Shown: positions 16,748 to 26,600 of the stretch, piece after piece | Layout of the letters: each line of letters starts with the position of its first letter | How positions within the stretch are numbered: position 1 is the first letter of the stretch | From: Occallatibacter riparius | GTDB taxonomy: Bacteria > Acidobacteriota > Terriglobia > Terriglobales > Acidobacteriaceae | DNA length: 64,000 nucleotides | NCBI RefSeq assembly: GCF_025264625.1 | Contig: NZ_CP093313.1 | Location: 1-64,000 of the forward strand | Reading direction: 5' to 3' | Program-made: the position numbers and the translations under genes | Notes under the pieces: generated by a model | The model's input: the letters and a program-made list of their open reading frames with translations, nothing else | What the model was told of the DNA's origin: nothing | Database searches by the model: none

Positions 16748-17564
16748 GAACCCGGGTTCTGATCAGCTTAGCATCGACACGCCGGAACTGGTCTCGATTG
16801 AATTGCCGCTGGCGGGTATCGGCAGCCGCTTCATTGCTGTGCTGGTGGATACGGTGCTGTGGTTCGTGGCGTTGATCGTAGTTATCTTCCTGATCAGTTT
16901 TGTTGGGCCGGCGATTGCGGCGTTCAACAAGCTTTCGTATCAGTGGACAGTGGCTCTCGTTATCTTTCTGCTTTTCCTGTTCAACTGGGGCTATTTCACG
17001 CTGTTCGAGGCGTTCTGGAACGGCCGCACGCCGGGCAAGAAGATTGCGAAGATACGGGTGATTCAGAAGTCGGGCAGGCCCATAGGGCTGTTCGAATCGA
17101 TGGCGCGGAACTTCATTCGCTATATCGATCAGATTCCTTCGTTCTATGCGGTCGGCGTGATCACGATGTTCATCACGAAGCAGCATCAACGGCTGGGCGA
17201 CCTGGCTGCCGGGACGCTTGTGGTGCAGGATCGCGAGCAGGAGGCGCCGCTGTGGGGCGAGTCGGGGTCGCGAACTTTCACCGCGGCGAGCTTTACTCCG
17301 ACGCAGGCGCCGAGCGAACCGCATACGCGTGTGGTACTGCCCGCTGGAGGAATCTCCAAACTGACCAGCAGCGATCTCGAAGTGCTTGAGGGATTTTTTG
17401 CGCGGCGTCTGGATATGCCTCTCGAGGTACGGCAGAAGCTGGCCGATCGGATCTGCGCTGCGCTGATAGCGAAGTCTGGTCTCGAAATTCCCGAAGGCGT
17501 GAGCGTTGAGACATTTCTGGAAGCGGCGGCACGGGATCTGCGCGACCTGGCGCGGATGAGATAG
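16746..17564 (+). CDS. RDD family membrane protein
   Basis: A 272-residue protein. The RDD domain (about residues 20-165) has GIGSRFIAVLVDTVLW in the first helix (the Arg/Asp pair that names the family), a second helix, NGRTPGKKIAKIRVI and QRLGDLAAGTLVV. A soluble C-terminal extension of about 100 residues follows (SSDLEVLEGFFARRLDM, EVSVETFLEAAARDL-like helices). The function is unknown; some RDD proteins act in ion transport. AGGATG lies eight bases before the chosen ATG at 16746; ATG codons at 16737 and 16728 are alternatives. It is divergent from SpoIIM, as in related clusters. Confidence 0.9.
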   Translation: MNPGSDQLSIDTPELVSIELPLAGIGSRFIAVLVDTVLWFVALIVVIFLISFVGPAIAAFNKLSYQWTVALVIFLLFLFNWGYFTLFEAFWNGRTPGKKIAKIRVIQKSGRPIGLFESMARNFIRYIDQIPSFYAVGVITMFITKQHQRLGDLAAGTLVVQDREQEAPLWGESGSRTFTAASFTPTQAPSEPHTRVVLPAGGISKLTSSDLEVLEGFFARRLDMPLEVRQKLADRICAALIAKSGLEIPEGVSVETFLEAAARDLRDLARMR

Positions 17565-18077
17565 GCCTCCGAGTTATTCATTCATTCTTCCCTAACTCAG
17601 TCCAGTTATCTGTGCCATTTTGGGAATTGCGATATTTCCCCGAAATCGTCTCCTTGTCACACGCACGCGTGATCGCCGATACAAACCTCCCTCTATAACC
17701 CACGGTCCAATGTCATGGGTTGGAAGGATGCTTGGTTTATTCGCTCAAACGTTTGAGTGGATAGTTTCCATAAAACGGATACTGTAGATCATCTTCCTCC
17801 CATCTGACGTAGGTTTCTGGTTTTGCGGGAACGCATACGGGAAGTTACGTCTGGGACAGAAGCGCCTCGCCTGAATTAAGAGAGCTGCGATGGCGAGGAT
17901 AGGACAGGAACGGACCCCGCGCGGCGAAAAGAGCCGACGGCGGCCTGAAGATGTGGCACGCCGGAGAGACGGGAGGCCATGGCGAGGATGCGCAATCGCA
18001 GCCCCAAGGGGAGCGTGAAGGAGGAAGACGCGCACCGGGATCCGTGGCGTTAACTGCAGTAGTTCTAGGACGGTCAA
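17565..18077. other. Long leader region of the first TonB-receptor gene
   Basis: 513 bp without a credible gene. It holds the perfect palindrome at 17744-17757 and a possible -10 element TATAAC at 17694-17699 for which I see no good -35. A transcript starting near the palindrome would have a leader of roughly 300 nt. Confidence 0.5.
17744..17757. promoter_or_regulatory. LacI-family operator candidate
   Basis: CTCAAACGTTTGAG is a perfect 14-bp palindrome with a central CG, the form of LacI/GalR/CcpA-type operators. It lies 320 bp upstream of a TonB-dependent receptor gene. A related imperfect site occurs upstream of the paralogous receptor (23129-23142). Regulation of polymer-uptake receptors by LacI-type repressors is known in several bacteria; the regulator is not in this window. 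Confidence 0.5.
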
Positions 18078-21000
18078 ATGAAAAACGCGAAGTACTGGTT
18101 TTTGCTCTTGCCGTTATTCTTCGTGCTGGTGAGCGTGGGGGCATTCGCGCAGGCCAACTCGACGGTTACCGGCATTGTCACTGACCAAACAGGCGCAGTT
18201 GTACCCGGAGCACAAGTGGTGCTGACGGATACGGCCACTGGCGCAATAAGAACCACGACAAGCAGTGATACAGGCCTGTATTCATTCCCGGGCTTGAACG
18301 CCAGCTCGTTTGACATGAAAGTTACTGCCAAGGGCTTCCAGACGTTTGAGCAAAAGGGAATCGTCGTCAACATCTCGGCAACATTCCGCGTTGATCCCAA
18401 GCTGACGGTGGGCGCAGAGACGGCCACCATCACAGTGACGGCAAACGCGTTAACACCGCAGGTTGACTCGAACGTGGTGAGCACACTCATCAGCGAGGAG
18501 CAGATCACGGATCTGGCGACGAACGGCCGGAACATCGTGAGTCTTGCGACCCTCGGCCTGGGCGTCAGCGGCAACCTGCCTGACATGAACATGCCAACCT
18601 CAGTAGGTTCCAGTTTCGTGATCAGCTTCAACGGTCTGAACCAAGGCCACAACGTCTGGATGATCGACGGAGCTGAAGCTTATGACCGCGGCAGCGGCGG
18701 CAAATCGTCGATGATGCCGTCTCAGGACGCGCTAAGCGAGTTCCAGGTGCTGGCCAGCAACTATCCTCCGGACTACGGTATCTCGTCCGGCGGCACCGTC
18801 TCGATGGCGCTCAAGAGCGGCACGACAGCCTTCCATGGAGAGTTGTGGGAATTCCTTCGCAACGACGCCGTGCAGGCGCACAACTATTTCGACAACGATC
18901 AGGGGCAGAAGAAGGACAAGCCCGAGTTACGCCTCAACATCTTCGGCGGCAATCTCGGCGGCCCGTTCTTCATTCCTCACGTGTACAACGAGCAGAAGAA
19001 GAAGACCTTTTTCTTCTATAACCAGGAATGGCGCCGCATCATTCAGGGCAGCTCGCCTGCCGGAATTCACGCTGTTCCAACGGCCGACTTCATCACGTCC
19101 GCGCAGGACTTCACTTACGTGCTGCCTGCCTATGCGGCATCTGGCCAGAATCAGGTGTTCATTCCCTATACGGAGAACCCTGCTTATAACGCGAAGCTGG
19201 TTGCCGCCGGTCTGACGCCTCCCACAAAGAACGAGGACGGAACCATCAATTACGTGGCGTTTCCGGGCAACAAGATCCCGGCCACGCTTATTGATCCCGC
19301 GGCCCTCTCGTACAACGGCGTGGGCGCAATACCCAAGGCCAACACAGCGGGCGACTTGATTTCGGTCTCGAGCAAGCAGCCCACGAATGTGCACGAGGAG
19401 GTTGCCCGCGTCGATCACAATTTCAACGACAAGTGGCAGATGTTTGCCCACTATATTCACGATGGCGTGAGCCAGACCTACGCCACCTCGATGTGGAGCG
19501 GCGACAGCTATCCGACGGTTGGCTCGAGTTTCAGCAATCCGTCGGACATGGGAACGATCAAGCTGACCGGCACCATCACGCCGAGCCTTCTGCTTGAAGC
19601 GTCTCTCAACTACAACAGCAACCAGATCAACATCCAGCCCTCCGGTACCTCCTGGCAGAAGCCTTCGGACTATCCCGGCCAGTCGTTCTTCCCGGCTGAG
19701 AAAAACGCCAAGAACCGGCTGCCTACGGTGAACCTCAGCTCCTGGGGCACGGCGTTCGATCCGTGGTCGCAACCCTGGCACAATGCCGCGCAGGACATCA
19801 ACGAGGTCTTCGGACTCTCGGTGACACACGCCCAGCATTCGCTGAAATTCGGCGGCGGCTACAACCGGTACACCAAGAACCAGCAGCTATTTGGCAACAC
19901 GAACGGCAACTTCACGTTCAACGACGGCTGGACCAAAGCCAGTGGCGATACGCCCGGGCATCCGAACGGCACGCTCACGGGCGACTCCTACCTGGACTTC
20001 CTGATGGGCCTCAGCACCGGCTATGCCCAGATGGAGAATCAGGACATCCGTCACTACGTGAACCAGACCACATCGGTTTACGCGCAGGACAACTGGCACC
20101 TGAATAATCGCCTCAGCATCCAGTACGGCATCCGCTACGATGCCATGCCTCATGCCTGGGAGCGCAACAATCGCGTGGCCAGCTTCGATCCGACGCAGTA
20201 CCAATCGGCTGCAAAGCCTATCCTGGATCCCGGCACTGGCGCCTTCTGCACGCACGCCGGCGGGGCATGCGCGCAGGTCAGCCCGGGGCTTCAGCAATTC
20301 GAAGGTAATACGTACTATCTGAACGGCGTCACCGTTGCCGGACAGGGCGGTACGCCGGCCGGACTCACCAAGAACGACTACAACACCGTGATGCCGCGCG
20401 TTGGCTTCTCGCTCGACCTGTTCGGCACCGGCAAGACGGTCCTGCGTGGCGGCTTTGGTACGTTCTACGAGCGCATCCAGGGCAACGACATCTACAATGT
20501 CGCCACTGCTGCTCCGTTCACCAACACACCAGGGGTGAACAATACGCTTCTGGCTAACCCGTACTACAGCTGGCAGAACGGTTCACAACTCTCCAGCGAT
20601 ATGCTGCCGGTGGTTCCGCAGGGACCCACCACGATCGCCAGCAATTACAAGAACCCGGGCGTCGCGCAGTATAGCCTTGGGATCCAGCATGAGTTCCTGC
20701 CGTCCATGGTCGCCGTCGCGCAGTTCGTCGGCAACACTGCATGGCACCAGCTCTTGCAGTTCCCCATCAACCCGTTCCCGCTCAGCACCTCGATGGCGAC
20801 CCGCGAGGCAGCGGCAGGAGGACAGCTTAACAGCGCCCAAACTGCGATGGCCCGGACCTTCCCGGGATTCAGCAATATCGTCCAGGAATCGACGATTGCA
20901 ACGGGCAACTTCAACAGCTTCCAGCTGGGACTGCGTCAGCAGGCTCGTCATGGTCTCAGCTTCGAGGTGGACTACACCTACGGGCACGAGATCGACTCTC

Positions 21001-21644
21001 AGTACGGCAGCGCCGATCTATCCGCCAACTCGAGTAATCCATTCAGCGTCAAGTACGATCGTGGATCTGGCAATCTCGATCGCCGGCACATCATGAACGC
21101 CAACTACATCTACAAGTTCCCGTTCTTCAACTCGTCTCAGGGCCTGACGAAGAGCTTGTTGGGTGGCTGGACTCTCGCCGGGACGGTCGTCGTGCAAACC
21201 GGTCTGCCGTGGGCGGGCAATAACACTCCCGGCTATGGTGGCGCAGACACGGTCGGCCTCGGTGGGAACTACAGGATCTTCCCTGACAAGGTGAAGAGCG
21301 TCACTTATCCGAAGAAGCATGTTGGGAACGTCTACCAGTGGGTTTCTGGCGATGCCTTCGCAGCGCCGATGGCCGGCTGGCTGGGCGGCCGGAACTACGG
21401 GTTCGGCAACGCTGGTCGCGATGCCGTGGTAGGTCCGGGAAACACCAACTTCACTACCAGCATCTACAAGGCGTTTGCGATCACGGAGCGCACTCACTTC
21501 GAGTTCCGCGCCGAGAGCTACAACACCTGGAATCACACGCAGTTCAACAACTTCCGTAACAACTGGAGCGGAAGCGACTACGGCCAGGCAAGCGGCGCGC
21601 GTGATCCGCGCACGTTCCAGTTTGGCGGTAAGGTCGTTTTCTAG
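18078..21644 (+). CDS. Oar-like TonB-dependent receptor, copy 1
   Basis: An 1188-residue outer-membrane protein. A signal peptide (to about residue 25, GAFAQA) is followed by a carboxypeptidase-regulatory-like Ig domain (about 28-115, VTGIVTDQTGAVVPGAQV), a plug domain (about 120-270, including SFNGLNQGHNVWMIDGAEAYDRG) and a long beta-barrel ending in a terminal Phe (FGGKVVF), as needed for barrel insertion by BAM. Such receptors bind large or scarce substrates and use TonB/ExbBD energy; the ligand is unknown. It is strongly similar along its whole length to the receptor at 23607. A terminator separates it from the following TPR gene, with which it forms one of two duplicated modules. Confidence 0.95.
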   Translation: MKNAKYWFLLLPLFFVLVSVGAFAQANSTVTGIVTDQTGAVVPGAQVVLTDTATGAIRTTTSSDTGLYSFPGLNASSFDMKVTAKGFQTFEQKGIVVNISATFRVDPKLTVGAETATITVTANALTPQVDSNVVSTLISEEQITDLATNGRNIVSLATLGLGVSGNLPDMNMPTSVGSSFVISFNGLNQGHNVWMIDGAEAYDRGSGGKSSMMPSQDALSEFQVLASNYPPDYGISSGGTVSMALKSGTTAFHGELWEFLRNDAVQAHNYFDNDQGQKKDKPELRLNIFGGNLGGPFFIPHVYNEQKKKTFFFYNQEWRRIIQGSSPAGIHAVPTADFITSAQDFTYVLPAYAASGQNQVFIPYTENPAYNAKLVAAGLTPPTKNEDGTINYVAFPGNKIPATLIDPAALSYNGVGAIPKANTAGDLISVSSKQPTNVHEEVARVDHNFNDKWQMFAHYIHDGVSQTYATSMWSGDSYPTVGSSFSNPSDMGTIKLTGTITPSLLLEASLNYNSNQINIQPSGTSWQKPSDYPGQSFFPAEKNAKNRLPTVNLSSWGTAFDPWSQPWHNAAQDINEVFGLSVTHAQHSLKFGGGYNRYTKNQQLFGNTNGNFTFNDGWTKASGDTPGHPNGTLTGDSYLDFLMGLSTGYAQMENQDIRHYVNQTTSVYAQDNWHLNNRLSIQYGIRYDAMPHAWERNNRVASFDPTQYQSAAKPILDPGTGAFCTHAGGACAQVSPGLQQFEGNTYYLNGVTVAGQGGTPAGLTKNDYNTVMPRVGFSLDLFGTGKTVLRGGFGTFYERIQGNDIYNVATAAPFTNTPGVNNTLLANPYYSWQNGSQLSSDMLPVVPQGPTTIASNYKNPGVAQYSLGIQHEFLPSMVAVAQFVGNTAWHQLLQFPINPFPLSTSMATREAAAGGQLNSAQTAMARTFPGFSNIVQESTIATGNFNSFQLGLRQQARHGLSFEVDYTYGHEIDSQYGSADLSANSSNPFSVKYDRGSGNLDRRHIMNANYIYKFPFFNSSQGLTKSLLGGWTLAGTVVVQTGLPWAGNNTPGYGGADTVGLGGNYRIFPDKVKSVTYPKKHVGNVYQWVSGDAFAAPMAGWLGGRNYGFGNAGRDAVVGPGNTNFTTSIYKAFAITERTHFEFRAESYNTWNHTQFNNFRNNWSGSDYGQASGARDPRTFQFGGKVVF

Positions 21645-21654
21645 AACATCAACA

Positions 21655-21690
21655 ATGCGTGGCGGGATTCCACCCGCCGCGCATCTTTTC
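21655..21690 (+). terminator. Intrinsic terminator between receptor copy 1 and TPR copy 1
   Basis: ATGCGTGGCGGG (21655-21666) pairs with CCCGCCGCGCAT (21673-21684), a 12-bp stem with one G-T wobble and a six-base loop, followed by CTTTTCTCTC. It begins ten bases after the receptor stop codon and ends shortly before the TPR start. Partial read-through would give much less TPR than receptor. Confidence 0.85.
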
Positions 21691-21712
21691 TCTCTGGCTC
21701 TTCACGTCCTTT

Positions 21713-22909
21713 ATGCGGTTGGTTCAAATTATTGGGAGTTCAGCCATTGTTCTTACGGCATGGCTCGCACCATTGGTGAGTGTGTCTGCGCAGACCAGAG
21801 ACGCTGCGACGTCGCGCGAAACAGCGATCTCGCTTGAACAGCAAGGAAGGATCCCCGAGGCCCTGGCGATGTGGCGCATCCTCGGGCAGAGCAAGTCCCC
21901 TTCCCCCGAACCTTACATCCACATTGGCTTGCTTGAAGCGCGCCTCGAGCATTACAACGAGGCAATCGCCGCCTACCGCAAAGCCATCGCGATGCAGCCC
22001 GCGGATGCCGCGCTTCGCCTCAATCTGGGGCTGGCTTTGTTCAAATCAAGTCAGTTCGCGGAGGCTGCCCGCTCGTTCGAATCCGCACGCAAGCTTTTTC
22101 CGCCCGACTCGCCGGACATCCAGCGCATCGACATCCTCCTTGGCATGGCGCATTACGGATTGAGGGAATACGCGACTGCTGCGCCCTATCTGAAGAAGGC
22201 GGCGGCGAAGGATCCCCAGAATCTCGAGTTGCGATTGGTGCTTGCGCACAGCTGTCTGTGGTCGAAGCAGTATCAGTGCGTGCTCGATGTGTACCGCGAG
22301 ATGCTGCTGTTGAACCCGGATTCGGCGGAAGCCGACATGCTGGCCGGCGAGGCGCAGGATGGCCTGAAGAACCGCAGTGGAGCGATCGAGCAATTTCGGG
22401 CCGCGGTCAAAGCAGATCCTCGTCTGCCTGAAGTGCATTTCGGGCTCGGGTACCTGCTCTGGACACAGCACCAGTACGAGGAAGCCGTCAGCGAGTTCAA
22501 CGCCGAACTGGCGAACAATCCGAACCACGTACAGGCGCGGGTTTATCTGGGGGACGCGCACCTGCAGATGAGTCGTCCGGACCTCGCGCAGCCAGTCCTT
22601 GAAGACGTGACCTCGCGGGATCCGTCTGTCTGGCTTGCTCACCTCGATCTCGGGATCATCTATGCCGACTCCGGCAGGCAGAAGGATGCATTGACCGAAA
22701 TGCAGAAAGCCGCCAGTATCGCTCCCGGGGAAGTGAACACGCACTGGCGGCTGGGAAAGCTCTATCGGTCGATGGGCCGAAACGAGGAGGCGCAGGCGGA
22801 ATTCGCTAAAGCGCGCAGCCTGCATACTGCGGAAGACCAGGATCTGCTGCACAAGATGAGCCCGGCAGCAGCCGTTGCGGACAAGCCGACGGGGCCTGGG
22901 TCACCTTAG
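21713..22909 (+). CDS. Secreted tetratricopeptide-repeat protein, copy 1
   Basis: A 398-residue protein with a signal peptide (MRLVQIIGSSAIVLTAWLAP, cleaved near SVSAQ) and about nine TPR units (for example EHYNEAIAAYRKAIAMQPAD, GMAHYGLREYATAAPYLKKA, LGYLLWTQHQYEEAVSEFNAEL). It is probably periplasmic. Two cysteines eight residues apart (CLWSKQYQC) are shared with the paralogue at 27419. The start was set at 21713 because it gives a proper signal peptide; the frame is open from 21659 but that part overlaps the terminator. TPR proteins linked to TonB receptors may assist uptake or assembly; this is inference from pairing. Confidence 0.88.
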   Translation: MRLVQIIGSSAIVLTAWLAPLVSVSAQTRDAATSRETAISLEQQGRIPEALAMWRILGQSKSPSPEPYIHIGLLEARLEHYNEAIAAYRKAIAMQPADAALRLNLGLALFKSSQFAEAARSFESARKLFPPDSPDIQRIDILLGMAHYGLREYATAAPYLKKAAAKDPQNLELRLVLAHSCLWSKQYQCVLDVYREMLLLNPDSAEADMLAGEAQDGLKNRSGAIEQFRAAVKADPRLPEVHFGLGYLLWTQHQYEEAVSEFNAELANNPNHVQARVYLGDAHLQMSRPDLAQPVLEDVTSRDPSVWLAHLDLGIIYADSGRQKDALTEMQKAASIAPGEVNTHWRLGKLYRSMGRNEEAQAEFAKARSLHTAEDQDLLHKMSPAAAVADKPTGPGSP

Positions 22910-23058
22910 GCATTTTTCGATAATAGGTATCTTATTTACAATAGTTTGCCCGCTTACACCTGACTGCGGCACCAGAGCGAGTTCCGGCAGAAAACGTTGT
23001 CATTTGCCACAGGTCAGTACCGACGGTTATAGCCCTCATTTGAGTCCAATTTAATTGC

Positions 23059-23088
23059 TTGACAAGCGTTCTCTGAGGCGGGTTAAAT
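23059..23088 (+). promoter_or_regulatory. Sigma-70-type promoter candidate
   Basis: TTGACA (23059-23064, a perfect -35) is followed after 18 bases by TTAAAT (23083-23088, four of six -10 positions). It is the best promoter match in the gap before the second receptor gene. Confidence 0.5.
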
Positions 23089-23128
23089 GTTCCCCGATCC
23101 ATCCATTCGGGTTTTGTTGAACGCTTTA

Positions 23129-23142
23129 CTTAAACGATTCAG
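23129..23142. promoter_or_regulatory. LacI-type operator-like site
   Basis: CTTAAACGATTCAG is an imperfect palindrome with a central CG, matching the site at 17744 in ten of fourteen positions. It lies about 40 bp downstream of the promoter candidate, a position suited to repression. Confidence 0.4.
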
Positions 23143-23606
23143 TTTGGGCATTCCAAAAACTGGATAGGGAGTCGTTCCCTACTTCACGAAAGCGGAGAAA
23201 TGCCGCGTTCTCCGGCCGGTTTTTAGTGAATAGCCTCGTGGTGATGTAACGGAAAATTCAGGCGCACGGAACTCCTACAGAGGGGAATTAGAGGCGATCT
23301 GGATCCGGGAAAAGCAAACCACTCCTTGCATTTTTCTTTGAGTCACCCCTGGGCTGAGGAAAGATTTGAGATGGCAGTAAATCGATATATCTGAGGTTTT
23401 CGGCGTGCAGAGAGATATCTCGCGGCGCCGTGTTCGTTTGGATAGGGATCGGTTTTCCGGGTTTGTTTTGACTTGCAGAGATGTTATGGGCCACTGGTGA
23501 ACTACTCATTCAACTTCATTCATACGGGCTTCATACCTCACGGGGCACGAAGCAAAAAGAAGTAGAACCACCAAACGAAGCAACACGATTTGAAAAGGAA
23601 GGTCAC

Positions 23607-26600
23607 ATGAGACAAGCGAAATACAGGTTCTTCCTGTTGCCGCTATTCCTGTTGTTGGCATGCGCAGGGCTATTTGCGCAGGCCAACTCGCAGTTGACAG
23701 GCATAGTCACAGACCAGACAGGAGCGGTGGTGGCGGGAGCGACGATCACGCTCACCGACCCGGCCACTGGATTCACGAAATCAACCGAGAGCGGAGCTAC
23801 CGGTCTGTACGTATTCGGCGCTCTCAACCCCGCAAACTACAACTTGAAGATCGCCGCCAAAGGATTCCAGTCGTACGAGCAGAATGGAATCGTGGTCAAC
23901 GTTTCCGCGACGGTACGCGCGGACATCAAGCTGACCGTAGGCGCCGAGACCCAGACCGTCACCGTGGAAGCGAACGCACTCACGGTGCAGACCGACTCGA
24001 ACGTGGTGAGCACGCTGATCAGTTCCGAGCAGATCAGCCAGATCGCCACTCAGAACCGCAACTTCGCTGCGCTGGCCTCGCTCGGCCTCGGCGTCAGCTC
24101 GGCTCTGCCGGACTCGAATACACCGAGCTCGGTGGCAGCCAACTTCACCATCAGCGTCAACGGCCTTCGCCAGAGCCACAACATCTGGCTGATCGACGGT
24201 GGCGAAGCTGATGACCGCGGCGGCGCCGGCGGCATGGACATCATGCCCTCGCAGGAATCGATCGCGGAATTCAACATGCTGACCTCGAACTATCCTCCGG
24301 ACTACGGTATTTCTTCGGGCGCCACGATGAGCCTTTCGCTCAAGAGCGGAACGCAGAAGTTCCATGGAACGCTGTTCGAGTTCAACCGCGAAACGGCATA
24401 CAACGCGAACTTCTTCTTCAACAACTTGAATAAGCAGCCGCGCCCCTCGCTCCACTACAACATCTTCGGCGGCAACATTGGCGGACCACTGTTCATTCCC
24501 AAGGTCTACAATGTCAACCGGCAGAAGACGTTTTTCTTCTGGAACGAAGAATGGCGCAAGATCATTAACGCCGCGGGCACAAACATCCAGAGCACCATGA
24601 ACAACGCGGATCGTCCGACCGCGGGCTCGTCTTTGACGTATGTCGCTCCGGAGTTCACCAAGAGCAACGACAAACCGAACGGAAACCAGATCGTGGTTCC
24701 GAAGGTTGACACGAGCACAACCTACTACCAGACCAAGCTGAAGCCTCTGGGACTTATCCCGGGCGGATGCTGGAATACCGCCCAGACCACATACGACGCT
24801 AAGGGGAACGCCCAGTGCACGGTCGCGACGGGACAGGTGATTCCGTCTTCGCTCTTTGATGCGAACGGTGTGCTTTATCTGAACTCTCCTGCCCTGCCGA
24901 AACCGAACAACTCGAGTGATCAGGCTGTCTCGAGCAACTCGGTTCCGCTGGACGTTCGCGACGATGTAGTCCGCATCGACCACAAGTTCAATGACAAGTG
25001 GGCAATCCTCGGTCACTACATGCACGACACGGTGACCCAGGGCAATGCTTCACCGATGCTGGGCTGGCTGTGGGCGAGCTACAACTCGATCACCTCCACA
25101 CTATCGAACCCGTCGAACTCGGCTGCCATCAAGATGAGCGGAACGATCAGCCCGAACCTGCTCGTCGAAGCCAGCATGAACTACGATGGCAACGTCATCA
25201 ACATCACGAACAGCGCGGCCGGCAACCTTCCTTCGGGATGGAGCGTAACGCCGGTAGCGTCGTCGTTCAAGGTGACGAAGAACTCCCTGCCGGGTATTGG
25301 CTACCTTGCGCCCTACGGCACTGCGGAAGACACGGGTTCTGCTCCCTGGCACAACGCGGCGCAGGACTATGAGCCCAAGGTTGACGTTTCGTACACGATG
25401 GGCAAACATGCCATGAAGTACGGCTTCAGCTACAACCGCTACACCAAGAACCAGCAGCTGTTCGGCGATCAGCAAGGCAACTACGGCCCGAGCAACCTGA
25501 CCAATGACAGCGCTATGGACATTCTGCTCGGATTGACCGGGAGCTACTCGCAGTTCCAAGCCACTCCGATCCGCCACTACGTCAACCAGACTCCCTCGGT
25601 CTATGCGATGGACAACTGGCACGTGACTCCTCGCCTCAGCCTGCAGCTCGGCCTGCGTTACGACGCCCTGCCGCACGCCTGGGAACGTGGCAACTACGTG
25701 GCCAACTTCGATGCCGCCCGCTACAACCAGGGAGCGCTTCCGAAGTGGACCAACGCGGGTACCATCGACCCGTCCAGCGCCGGAATCTCCACCGTCAATT
25801 CCGTGCAGTTCTATCTGAACGGCATGGGCCAGGCGGGCAAATATGGATTCCCGCGCGGTCTGGTTGTTAACGATTACCGCACTCTGCAGCCGCGCGTCGG
25901 CTTCTCTGAAGATGTCTTCGGCACCGGCCGTACCGTGCTCCGCGGCGGCTTCGGAACGTTCTTCGAGCGTATGCAGGGCAACGATATCTACAACGCGGCG
26001 ACCAATGCACCGTTCGCCTACAACCTGCAAATCAGCAACACCTACTGGAGCGATCCCGGAACCAACTACCAGACAGGCAACTCGGCTGCTGCCGAGGGCT
26101 TCCCGGTGTTTGCAACCAGCGTGACCAACCTAGCGCAGGACTATCGCGCCCCGGCGGTTGCCCAGTACTCCCTCGGCGTACAGCACGAGATCAAGCCCTC
26201 TGTCGTCGCCGTTGTTCAGTATGTAGGCAACCTGGCGTGGCACCAGAACATTCAGCGCCATATCAACAACATCGATCCCAGCTTGGGCCTGCAAATGATC
26301 CCGACCGGGACCGGCGCAACGACAGCGGCAATCTCTTGCCTGGCGGGTGACACTAACAACAACGTGCCGAAGAGATTCGGTGATGACGGTGCTTGCAGCC
26401 CCGGGTTTGGCGGAAAGACTGCCGCAGGCGCGCCCCTGTATCCCGGCGGTCTCAACCAGTTCCGCTCATACCAGGGGTACGGCGACATCAACCAGCAGGA
26501 GAACACCACAAACGGAACCTACAACGGATTCCAAGCCGGTGTTCGTCTGCAGAACAGATGGGGTCTCTCCGGCGAGCTCGATTACACGTACTCGCATGAA

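Larger units (their letters stand above)
22910..23606. other. Long leader region of the second TonB-receptor gene
   Basis: Nearly 700 bp without a credible gene. It contains a good promoter candidate at 23059-23088 and an operator-like site at 23129-23142. Transcription from that promoter would give a leader of about 500 nt, unusually long, in which I recognise no riboswitch. Confidence 0.55.
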
